A stretch of 24,309 nucleotides of DNA from an uncultured Pseudomonadota bacterium (GTDB lineage Bacteria > Pseudomonadota > Gammaproteobacteria > Burkholderiales > SG8-41): the NCBI GenBank assembly GCA_946885605.1, contig CAMPGR010000043.1, forward strand, positions 1-24,309, written 5' to 3'. Both the position numbers and the translations under genes were made by a program. Below, in pieces: positions 7,230 to 14,528 of this stretch; the stretch's first letter is position 1, and each line of letters opens with the position of its first letter. The notes under the pieces were generated by a model. That model worked only from the letters and a program-made list of their open reading frames with translations, searched no databases and was not told the origin of the DNA.

Positions 7230-8258
7230 TTACCTGCTTGCCCGAGCCGAGGGACGCAAGCGACCCAGATCTTGCGGCATCGTGGGCATGTCGGCGCCCG
7301 CGCCGAGCAGTTCGTAATATCGTGCTGCCAGCGCCAGGTCCTGCAGTGCGGTGCCGACCGACTTGAATGCAACGAGCCCGCTCGGCGGAACGGCTGCCGC
7401 TCCGGTGACGATCTGCGCGAGTGTCACGCGCTTCCCCTGCGCGACGGCGCCGCTCGCCAGCGCCCGGCGCAGATCGCCCGCTTCCTCCCACGCGTGCTGC
7501 GAGTCTGCGATCACCAGTTCCGCGTTCCGGAAACAGTCCGCATCGACTTCGGCGTACTGCGAGCGCGTGTTGCCCACTGCACACAGCAGCCGGCACTGCG
7601 ACAGCCACTCGCCATGGACGAGCGGTTCGGTAGTTCTCGCACTCGTCGCGGTGACCACTACAGTCCGGCCGCGGACAGCGTCCTCGGCAGAAGCCGCGCC
7701 ACTCACCGGGATACCGAGCTTCGCCGACATGGCGCGCGCATAGCGCTCCCTGTTGGCTGCGGTGGGGCTGTATACCTCTGCGGATTGCACCCGGTATACC
7801 GTGCACAGGCTTTCGAGCTGCGTGCGCGCCTGGTTGCCGGAGCCGATGATCCCTACGGAAACGGGACCGGTGATCGGCACCTTGCGCGCGACCACACCGC
7901 TCGCGGCGCCCGTGCGCAGATCGGTGATGAGCTGGCCGTCGAGGGTAGCGAGCGGTTCGCCGTCGCGCAGGCGGTAAAGCGTCACGATGTAGCGCACGCC
8001 CACGCCCTGTATAGTATGGTACGCCTTGGTCGCGAGATAACCGGCTTCGTGGTCTGCCGCCACCAGCATCCGCATGGAGCCGTTCTCGAAGTCCATGTTG
8101 TATTTCGGCGAAAGAGCAGTGCGGCCCGCCGCATCATGACGCGCCGCTTCTTCCAGAAGCGAAATCGCATCTGCCATCGACAGGACGCCCTCGAGCGCGC
8201 CATAACCCAGCATTACCGGCACGTCTGACTCGCGAGACAGTAGGCACTCATCGTGCAA
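7230..8258 (-). CDS. Ornithine cyclodeaminase / mu-crystallin family protein
   Basis: The protein has 342 residues. The catalytic N-terminal part contains SPKYNMDF, a lysine in GYLATKAYH (about residue 78) and the conserved TDLRTGAASGVVAR block (112-125). The Rossmann fold starts with GIIGSGNQA (136-144). Family members include ornithine cyclodeaminase, ketimine reductase and related NAD(P)-dependent imine or amino-acid enzymes, so the substrate is open. The start is uncertain. TTG at 8258 keeps the usual first strand (LLSRESDV); an ATG at 8213 would remove it. No clear ribosome site is seen. The gene lies 36 bp after a Bug-protein gene and upstream of the DapA-like pair, suggesting one operon. 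It likely reduces or deaminates an amino or imino acid made or used in this pathway. Confidence 0.88.
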   Translation of the reverse strand: MHDECLLSRESDVPVMLGYGALEGVLSMADAISLLEEAARHDAAGRTALSPKYNMDFENGSMRMLVAADHEAGYLATKAYHTIQGVGVRYIVTLYRLRDGEPLATLDGQLITDLRTGAASGVVARKVPITGPVSVGIIGSGNQARTQLESLCTVYRVQSAEVYSPTAANRERYARAMSAKLGIPVSGAASAEDAVRGRTVVVTATSARTTEPLVHGEWLSQCRLLCAVGNTRSQYAEVDADCFRNAELVIADSQHAWEEAGDLRRALASGAVAQGKRVTLAQIVTGAAAVPPSGLVAFKSVGTALQDLALAARYYELLGAGADMPTMPQDLGRLRPSARASR

Positions 8259-8294
8259 GCGCTTCGCCGAATGCGGCGACGGGAGGGAACCCAG

Positions 8295-9290
8295 TCACTT
8301 CACGAGCCCGAGGTCGACCATCGTGGCCTTGGTGTTGCCGTACTCGACCTCCAGATAACGCGCAAAATCGCGGCTGCCCAGGTACTGACCGGCGAGATTG
8401 TTGGCGGCGAGCTGGCGTTTCCATTCCTCGGCCTCCGCCATCCGTGCGAGCGCTGCATCCCAGAACGCGACCTGCGCGGGAGAAAGCCCTTTCACCGCGA
8501 ACACCGCGCGCCAGTTGGCGATGCCGTTCGCGTCGATCCCCTGTTCGCGCAGAGTGGGCACGTCAGCCACCGCGCCGCCCTGCCGCTTGGGTGCAGCGAT
8601 AGCGAGCATCCGGGTGTTGCCGGCCTGCACCTGTGGCAACGCGGCGCTCACCGAGGACACGACGGCATGGATATGCCCGCCGATTGTTGCGGTCATCGAC
8701 TCCGCGTTGGTCTTGAACACGACGACTTTGAGCTTTTTCGGATCGATGCCCGCTGAGCGGACCGCCTGCGACAAGGCGAGATGGTTGGGGCCACCGCGGC
8801 TCACCATCCCGAAAGCCACCGATTCCGGATCCTCCCTGAGGCGCGCCACCAGGTCGCGCATCGTCTTGAGCGGCGAGTCGGCCTTCACCGTAATCACGCT
8901 ATGGTCCACGAGAAAGAGCGCGAGGGGCGTGAGATCCGAATAGCGGACTTTGCTCAGGCCCGCGAGCTCGTTCGTGAATATCGTGGCGGTTGCATAGAGC
9001 AGGTAGTGCGGATCCTGCGGATGCTGATTGTGATAGACCACGGCAAGCGTCTGGTTGCCCCCGGGCTTGTTCATCACGACGACGGGCTGGGGCACAAGCT
9101 TGTGGTCCTGCAGTATCTTCTGCATGAGGCGCGCCATCTGGTCGTTCGTGCCGCCCGCGGCGGTTGGCAGGATGATCTCCACCGGCTTTTCCGGCTGCCA
9201 CGCCGGCTGCGCCCGTGCCCCGCCGGCGCCCAGTGTCGTACCACAAACAATCGAAGCAAGAAGTGAAAGAGTGCTACGGGCAAGATCCAA
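8295..9290 (-). CDS. Second Bug family (TctC-like) periplasmic solute-binding protein
   Basis: The protein has 331 residues. The start is a TTG at 9290, supported by AGGAG about six bases upstream and by a proper signal peptide from that point (cleavage near GGARA, about residue 27). The mature protein reads WQPEKPVEIILPTAAGGTND, then VVVMNKPGGNQTLA, which are Bug-family blocks, although PxRPI is replaced by PEKPV. It is clearly divergent from the other Bug protein at 4140-5138. As first gene behind a good promoter it may be the most abundant product of the operon. The ligand is probably a carboxylic acid. No TctA/TctB membrane components are nearby. Confidence 0.9.
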   Translation of the reverse strand: MDLARSTLSLLASIVCGTTLGAGGARAQPAWQPEKPVEIILPTAAGGTNDQMARLMQKILQDHKLVPQPVVVMNKPGGNQTLAVVYHNQHPQDPHYLLYATATIFTNELAGLSKVRYSDLTPLALFLVDHSVITVKADSPLKTMRDLVARLREDPESVAFGMVSRGGPNHLALSQAVRSAGIDPKKLKVVVFKTNAESMTATIGGHIHAVVSSVSAALPQVQAGNTRMLAIAAPKRQGGAVADVPTLREQGIDANGIANWRAVFAVKGLSPAQVAFWDAALARMAEAEEWKRQLAANNLAGQYLGSRDFARYLEVEYGNTKATMVDLGLVK

Positions 9291-9346
9291 TTCTTCTCCT
9301 CGTTTTTCGTTTCGCGGGATTGGCGTGCGCGGGGAATTGACGGCCT

Positions 9347-9374
9347 ATTCTACAAAATCCACTGCTTGTGACAA
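9347..9374 (-). promoter_or_regulatory. Sigma70-like promoter of the Bug-OCD-DapA-like operon
   Basis: On the minus strand TTGTCA (complement of 9369-9374, five of six consensus bases) is followed after 16 bp by TAGAAT (complement of 9347-9352, five of six). Transcription would start near 9340, about 50 bases before the TTG start of the Bug-protein gene. It is among the best promoter-like matches I could find in the window by eye. Confidence 0.6.
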
Positions 9375-9446
9375 AACCGGCTTTCGTGTTCTCATCGTGG
9401 ACAAGAAGGACGTGGGAGCGAGTCGGTGCGAGCCATGATGGCGTTG

Positions 9447-9566
9447 TATTGATTCTCGTGCAAATAGTTGACAACCCTCTGCACCACAAATCTCCCCTCG
9501 CCCGCGACACGGGAGAGGGGCGGGGGTGAGGGCAGAGCGGCGTCAGTCATTTCTACGACGCTCGTT
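9447..9566. repeat. Dispersed 120-bp GC-hairpin repeat, copy 1
   Basis: This matches 24148-24267 without gaps, with about seven mismatches by eye. Its core is an inverted repeat, 9494-9504 pairing with 9510-9520 (CCCCTCGCCCG / CGGGAGAGGGG, one mismatch, five-base loop), followed by a G-rich GGGGTGAGGG segment. It lies between divergently transcribed genes in the 456-bp gap at 9291-9746. It resembles REP-like or MITE-like intergenic repeats common in Betaproteobacteria. No transposase or clear target duplication is seen. Confidence 0.8.
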
Positions 9567-9670
9567 GGTCCAGCTTCGCAGCGTTTCCGAGAGACCCGCA
9601 ACAGATTATGAATTCTGCGGTTAAGAGAGATTCCAGCGGCACGGCGCTGTTCGCCCCGGCACGGCGTCCG

Positions 9671-9676
9671 TAAAAT
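9671..9676 (+). promoter_or_regulatory. Possible -10 element for the TcuA-like gene
   Basis: TAAAAT (five of six to TATAAT) stands about 70 bases before the ATG at 9747, in a GTAAAATCG context similar to the one before purL. No convincing -35 is visible at 16-18 bp, so activation by a regulator or a false match are both possible. Confidence 0.35.
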
Positions 9677-9746
9677 CGATCGCGCATGCCGAGGAGCGCG
9701 TGCGATGCGGCGTTCCGCGCCGCGCCTTGTGAGGAGGGATGGATCC

Positions 9747-11231
9747 ATGCAGCCGTTCGATGTCATCGTGGTCGGTAAAGGCAATGCCGCACTGTGCGCC
9801 GCGCTCGCGGCGCGGGACGAGGGCGCCCGGGTGGCGATGCTCGAGGCCGCGCCGGAAGACGAGTCGGGCGGCAACAGCCGTTTCGCGGGCGGCGTCATGC
9901 GCTTTGCCTACGACTCGGTCGAGGACCTGCAGAAAGTCAGCGACATTCCCGAAGACGAGATCCGCAGCGTGGACTGGGAAAGCAACACCCGCGAGCAGTT
10001 CTACGACGATCTCTACAAGGTCACGAGCTTCCGCACCGATCCGGAATTGAGCGAGATCCTCATTACGCGCAGCCTGGATGCCATGATATGGCTGCGCAGT
10101 CAGGGCGCGCGCTTCGTGCCGAACTACCGGCACCAGTCGGCGGTGGTGAACGGCAAGCGCAAGTTCTTCGGGCGCATGCCGCTCTGGATGTCCGGAGGCG
10201 GTCCGGGACTCGTGCAATCGCTCACTGACACCGCAGTGAAGAAAGGCATCGATATCTACTACGAGACGCGCGCCGTCTCGCTCAATTACGACGGCGAACG
10301 CGTGCTGGGTGCTTACGCGAAGCGCCACGGCAAGCCGCTTGAATTCGCGGCCCGAGCGGTCATCCTCGCGTGCGGCGGATTCGAAGCCAATCCCGAGTGG
10401 CGCACGCGCTATCTCGGACCCGGGTGGGAGCTCGCGAAGGTGCGCGGCACGCGGTTCAACGTCGGCGACGGCTTGCGGATGGCGCTCGACATCGGCGCGT
10501 GTCCCTACGGCAACTGGTCGGGACGCCACGCCGTGTCGTGGGAGCGTTATGCGCCCGAGTTCGGCGACCTGAGCCTTCCGGAAAGCTCCTACCGGCACAG
10601 CTTCCCGCTCTCCCTCATGATCAATGCCGACGGCAAGCGTTTCGTCGACGAGGGGGCGGAATTCTACAACTACACCTACGCCAAGTACGGCGGTGAAGTG
10701 CTGAAACAACCGGGACAATTTGCGTACCAGGTGTTTGACGCGAAGGTGCATGAGCTGCTGCGTCCCGAATACGGACACAAGAACGTGACCCGCGTGACGG
10801 GCAATACGCTCGAGGAGCTCGCCGCAAAGATGGAAGGGGTCAATGCCGAAGCGTTTCTCCGCACGGTTCGGGAGTTCAACGCCGCGGTGCGCAAGGACGT
10901 GCCGTTCAACCATTCGGTGAAGGACGGGCGCTGCACCGTGGGCATCGAGCCGCCGAAGTCGAACTGGGCGCATCCCCTCGATACGCCGCCGTTCGAGGCC
11001 TATGCCGTGACGTGCGGCATCACGTTCACGTTCGGCGGCCTGCGCATCGTTCCGGAGACCGGGCAGGTCCTCGATGTCAACTTCCATCCGATTGCCGGTC
11101 TCTATACGGCGGGCGAAATGCTCGGTGGACTCTTCTATTTCAACTACCCGGCCGGAACCGGGCTCGTCTCCGGCGCAGTCTTCGGCCGTATTGCCGGCGC
11201 TGCGGCCGGCACGGCGGCACGCGCGGCATGA
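9747..11231 (+). CDS. tcuA: TcuA-like FAD-dependent dehydrogenase (fumarate reductase flavoprotein family)
   Basis: The protein has 494 residues. The FAD-binding Rossmann motif VIVVGKGNAALCAALAA is at residues 6-22, followed by SGGNSRFAGGVMRFAYDS, a stretch typical of tricarballylate dehydrogenase TcuA. LMINADGKRFVDEG, GITFTFGGLRIV and the C-terminal NYPAGTGLVSGAVFGRIAG complete the flavoprotein fold. TcuA oxidises tricarballylate to cis-aconitate; related enzymes act on other polycarboxylates, and the exact substrate here is not proved. The ATG at 9747 is chosen because GAGGAGGGA at 9731-9739 is a strong ribosome site at good spacing; upstream ATG/GTG codons in frame lack one. It is followed 57 bp later by the MmgE/PrpD gene. 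No TcuB (iron-sulfur/cytochrome electron acceptor) is present. Confidence 0.82.
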   Translation: MQPFDVIVVGKGNAALCAALAARDEGARVAMLEAAPEDESGGNSRFAGGVMRFAYDSVEDLQKVSDIPEDEIRSVDWESNTREQFYDDLYKVTSFRTDPELSEILITRSLDAMIWLRSQGARFVPNYRHQSAVVNGKRKFFGRMPLWMSGGGPGLVQSLTDTAVKKGIDIYYETRAVSLNYDGERVLGAYAKRHGKPLEFAARAVILACGGFEANPEWRTRYLGPGWELAKVRGTRFNVGDGLRMALDIGACPYGNWSGRHAVSWERYAPEFGDLSLPESSYRHSFPLSLMINADGKRFVDEGAEFYNYTYAKYGGEVLKQPGQFAYQVFDAKVHELLRPEYGHKNVTRVTGNTLEELAAKMEGVNAEAFLRTVREFNAAVRKDVPFNHSVKDGRCTVGIEPPKSNWAHPLDTPPFEAYAVTCGITFTFGGLRIVPETGQVLDVNFHPIAGLYTAGEMLGGLFYFNYPAGTGLVSGAVFGRIAGAAAGTAARAA

Positions 11232-11288
11232 GGCGGGCCCAATGGCTCAAGCGCTGAACGCGCAAGGAGCGGGAGAGCGTCGAACGTC

Positions 11289-12680
11289 ATGATGACCCAA
11301 ACCCTGGCGCAGTTTGCGATCGAGACGCGAACGGCGGACGTTCCGGATGCGGCGCTGGACGCCGCGCAGAACGCGGTGATCGACACCGTCGGCGTGGCGC
11401 TCGCCGGCTCGCTGGAGCCCGTGGCGGAAATCGCCTTGCGCTGGACGCGCGAGCTCGGCGCGCGGCCGTACGCCACCGTGTGGGGGCAGTGCCTCGCGAC
11501 CTCGCCCGCGGAGGCGGCGTTCGCGAATGGCGTGTGTAGTCATGCGCTCGATTTCGACGATACTCATCCTGGTCCCCGCGGACACGCGAGCGCGACGCTG
11601 GTGCCCGTTGCAATCGCGACGGGAGAGCTCGCAGGCGCCTCGGGCGAGGAGGTGCTCGCGGCGTACGCCGTGGCGCTCGAGATCGGAGGCAAGATCGGTC
11701 GTGCGCTCGGACCGGGGCACTTGGCGCGCGGCTGGCATCCGACGGCGACGGTTGGGATCTTCGCCGCCACCGTGGCCGCGGGGCGGCTCATGGGGCTCGA
11801 CGTTTCCGGGCTGTGCCGCGCGTGGGGCATTGCCGCGTCGCAGATGGGCGGGCTCGTGCGTAATTTCGGGACCATGACGAAACCCTTTCATGCGGGACAC
11901 GCCGCGCGCTGCGGCGTAGTCTCGGCGTGGATGGCGCGCTCGGGCTTCACTTCCGACGAACGTATCTTCGACGGCAAAGGCGGCGTGCTGGAAACGTATG
12001 GTGGCGGCAACGGCGAGCCTCTGGACGAAGTGTTGCACTCACTGGGCAAGCCGTGGGAAGTGCTGGATCCGGGCAACTACGTGAAGCGCTGGCCATGCTG
12101 CTACTCGAATCATCGCGCGCTCGGCGGGCTGCTCGAACTGATTGACGCGCACGAGATCAGGCTGGAAGAGATCACCGAGGTGTCGATCGGTTTCCTGCCG
12201 GGCGGAGATTCCGCGCTCGTGAGCCGCGATCCGCAGACGGGACTCGAAGGGAAATTCAGCATCGAATACGTGGTGGCTGCCATGCTGACCGACAAGGCGC
12301 TCACGCTCGAGACCTTCACCGACGCCATGGTGCAGCGGCCACATGTGCGCGAGGTGATGCGCAAAGTGCGCCGCCACGCGATTCCCGACAGCAGAATGTA
12401 TTCCGGTATTGCCGGGTATAACGACGTCATCGTGACGACTGCGCGCGGACGCTTCGAGCAGCAGGTCGACCGTGTGCCGGGTTCACCCGCTTGGCCGATG
12501 ACGGACGCCGATCGCGCTGCGAAGTTTGCGGACTGCGCCGGGCGCGTCCTCGGAACGCCGGGCGTGGCGCGCCTGCTCGAACTGTGCCAACGCTGCCGCA
12601 CGCTTGCGAACATTCGCGCGCTGGTGCAGGCGACGGTACCCGAGACAGCATGCGAGCGTCCCGCGGTGGGCACAGGCTGA
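11289..12680 (+). CDS. MmgE/PrpD family protein
   Basis: The protein has 463 residues. SHALDFDDTH at 84-93 and GTMTKPFHAGHAARCGV mid-protein are the best known blocks of the MmgE/PrpD family, followed by the WPCCYSNH segment and a short second domain. The family includes 2-methylcitrate dehydratase PrpD, cis-aconitate decarboxylase and iminodisuccinate epimerase, so dehydration, decarboxylation or epimerisation of a polycarboxylate are all possible. Its place directly downstream of a TcuA-like dehydrogenase, whose product would be an unsaturated tricarboxylate, makes a consecutive step attractive. That is inference. A purine-rich AAGGAGCGGGAG precedes the ATG at a somewhat long distance. Confidence 0.88.
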   Translation: MMTQTLAQFAIETRTADVPDAALDAAQNAVIDTVGVALAGSLEPVAEIALRWTRELGARPYATVWGQCLATSPAEAAFANGVCSHALDFDDTHPGPRGHASATLVPVAIATGELAGASGEEVLAAYAVALEIGGKIGRALGPGHLARGWHPTATVGIFAATVAAGRLMGLDVSGLCRAWGIAASQMGGLVRNFGTMTKPFHAGHAARCGVVSAWMARSGFTSDERIFDGKGGVLETYGGGNGEPLDEVLHSLGKPWEVLDPGNYVKRWPCCYSNHRALGGLLELIDAHEIRLEEITEVSIGFLPGGDSALVSRDPQTGLEGKFSIEYVVAAMLTDKALTLETFTDAMVQRPHVREVMRKVRRHAIPDSRMYSGIAGYNDVIVTTARGRFEQQVDRVPGSPAWPMTDADRAAKFADCAGRVLGTPGVARLLELCQRCRTLANIRALVQATVPETACERPAVGTG

Positions 12681-12805
12681 TATTCTGTCGCGCGAGCTTA
12701 TGCCGGTTCGCGTCACGCCCGGATGAACCGGGTGTTTACAGGGAGAGGAGGCCCAGGACAGTGAAGAGGGTGGTGAACGAGGCGGGCGTCACCGTCGGCG
12801 GCTGA

Positions 12806-13576
12806 TCAGCAGGCGGTCAGTCCTCCGTCCAGAACCAGCGTGTGGCCCGTGATATATCGGGCGTGCGGGCCGACGAGGTAGCACACCGCCTGTGCCACCT
12901 CGTCCACGCTGCAGAAGCGGTGCAGCGGAATGCCCTTGAGCACCTTGCTCAAGTACTCAGGATTGGCGGCGGTCCCGGCGCGCGCGGGCGATCCGCTCTC
13001 GACTCTGCCGGGTGCAATCGCATTGACGCGGATTCCGTACTCGGCCCACTCGACCGCCAGTATCCGGGTCATGTGGATGAGCCCCGCTTTCGCAATGCCG
13101 TAAGTCGAGCGTTCGGCGCGCCCCACCATGCCGTGCGTGGATGCGATGTTGACGATGCATCCCGGGCGTCGTGTTGCCACGAGGTGGCGGCCGATGCGCT
13201 GCGTGAGGAAGAAGGCACCGGTCAGGTTGGCGTCCATGACTTCGTCCCACTCGGCAGGCGTCACGTCGAGCGCGAGCTTGCGCAGCGGCACGCCGGCATT
13301 GTTGACCAGCACATCGACGTGTCCGAGAGCGGCGATGGCTTCGCGCGCCGCGCGTTCGATGTCCGCCTGAGAGCGCGCATCGAGTGCGACGGGCACTCCA
13401 CGTGCGCCTGCCGCTTCCAGCGCCGGGAGTATGGCGCCGAGCTTTTTCGGATCAGTGGAGGATACCGCCACGTCGAACCCGCTGCGGGCGAGTGCGAGTG
13501 CGATGCCGGCACCGATACCCTGCGATGCGCCCGTGACAAAAGCCGCGGGCCTGTTCGTGTCGCCTGCCCCCTGCAT
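12806..13576 (-). CDS. SDR family NAD(P)-dependent oxidoreductase
   Basis: The protein has 256 residues from the ATG at 13576 (a TTG directly before it is less likely). It is a classical short-chain dehydrogenase: cofactor motif TGASQGIG (15-22), NNAG (92-95), and catalytic Asn117, Ser146, Tyr159 and Lys163 in YGIAK. The C-terminal part has the usual IRVNAIAPGRVES and ending ITGHTLVLDGG. FabG-like in sequence, but placed as last gene after the second DapA-family pair, so a hydroxy or keto intermediate of that pathway is the probable substrate. It begins 17 bp after the preceding stop, and its own stop abuts a small plus-strand frame. Confidence 0.9.
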   Translation of the reverse strand: MQGAGDTNRPAAFVTGASQGIGAGIALALARSGFDVAVSSTDPKKLGAILPALEAAGARGVPVALDARSQADIERAAREAIAALGHVDVLVNNAGVPLRKLALDVTPAEWDEVMDANLTGAFFLTQRIGRHLVATRRPGCIVNIASTHGMVGRAERSTYGIAKAGLIHMTRILAVEWAEYGIRVNAIAPGRVESGSPARAGTAANPEYLSKVLKGIPLHRFCSVDEVAQAVCYLVGPHARYITGHTLVLDGGLTAC

Positions 13577-13593
13577 CAAAGTGTCGCGCTGAC

Positions 13594-14508
13594 CTACCAG
13601 CCGCGCGGTTCTGCTCGCAATGCGGTGCTCGCCTCGAGTTCCGCCGCAAGCGCCTTGTACGCCGTGTCGCTCGACGGTGCATTGGGCGAGCGGAGTGCGC
13701 CGCAGTCGCGCCCGAAAGCTCGCATCGCCGCCTTGAACCCTCCGAAGCCGCCCCGTTTCACGATCTGGCGCAAGGCGGAGAGGGCCTCCTGGTGCGGACG
13801 CGCTTCGAAGTACTGCTCTTTACGGCAGAGCTCGAACAACCGGTGCACGAGGGCGGGGGCGATGCCGGACAGCGCGGAGAACATCCCGGTCGCACCGAGC
13901 GCTCCCGCGGAAACCATATATTCCGTTCCAGAGAGGATCTGGAAGTCGGCGCGCACGCACTGCGCGGCGCAAGCGACGTTGACCATGAACTGCCAGTCGA
14001 GGGTTGCGTCGACGAGCCCGGAGAAATTCGGCAGTCGCTCGATGAGCTTCAGCACGAGCTCGGGGCCGAGCCTCGTGCCGGGCATCTCTTCGGGCGTGTA
14101 GAGCACGAAGAAAGGCAGGCGTACGGCTCCGCCGATCTGCGCGAAGTGCTCGAGCACCATGCCCGCCGGAGGCGTCCAGTAGTAGGGTGTGGTGGCTACC
14201 ACGGCGGCCGCTCCGAGATCCTGCGCATGGCGCGCGCGCTCCGCCGCGATGCCCGTGCCGGAGTCGCTCACGTGCGCGATCACCGGCACGCGCCCCTTCA
14301 CGCGGGCGAGCGTGAATTCGAGGAGCTTGCGCTGCTCGCCGTCGCTCAGGCTCACTGACTCGCCACAGTGCATCGGGAGCGCGAGCGCTTCGGCGCCGTG
14401 GCGCAGATGAAAATCGACGAGTCTCGCGTAGGCATCGAAATCGACGCTGCGATCCGCCTGGAAAGGCGTAACCGGGGTGTGGACGAGGCCGGGTCGAAAT
14501 GCAGTCAT
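13594..14508 (-). CDS. DapA-superfamily protein lacking the Schiff-base lysine (pair 2, second gene)
   Basis: The protein has 304 residues, closely related to the 5148-6083 product: both open with F-X-PGLVHTPVTPF and share RVPVIAHVSD and the GAEALALPM loop. At the lysine site it has Val166 (SGLVDAT). At the tyrosine site it has Leu136, with a tyrosine one residue later (VLYTPE). TPYYW keeps two tyrosines at 109-110. The ending is EPRGW. It starts 20 bp after the lysine-containing paralog and is followed by the SDR gene. Because an independently diverged copy has kept the same lysine-to-valine change, the loss is probably functional rather than decay. The protein is full length with no frameshift. 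Its role is unknown. Confidence 0.88.
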   Translation of the reverse strand: MTAFRPGLVHTPVTPFQADRSVDFDAYARLVDFHLRHGAEALALPMHCGESVSLSDGEQRKLLEFTLARVKGRVPVIAHVSDSGTGIAAERARHAQDLGAAAVVATTPYYWTPPAGMVLEHFAQIGGAVRLPFFVLYTPEEMPGTRLGPELVLKLIERLPNFSGLVDATLDWQFMVNVACAAQCVRADFQILSGTEYMVSAGALGATGMFSALSGIAPALVHRLFELCRKEQYFEARPHQEALSALRQIVKRGGFGGFKAAMRAFGRDCGALRSPNAPSSDTAYKALAAELEASTALRAEPRGW

Positions 14509-14528
14509 GGTAGTTATCGCTCGTCAGC

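Noticed and set aside
9468..9496. TTGACA inside repeat copy 1 as a promoter -35
   Set aside because: At 16-18 bp downstream only C-rich sequence of the hairpin occurs, with no -10-like hexamer.
9621..11087. A 488-residue minus-strand open frame opposite the TcuA-like gene
   Set aside because: It is a shadow of the flavoprotein gene; the sense frame has a clear FAD motif and a strong ribosome site, while this one has neither.
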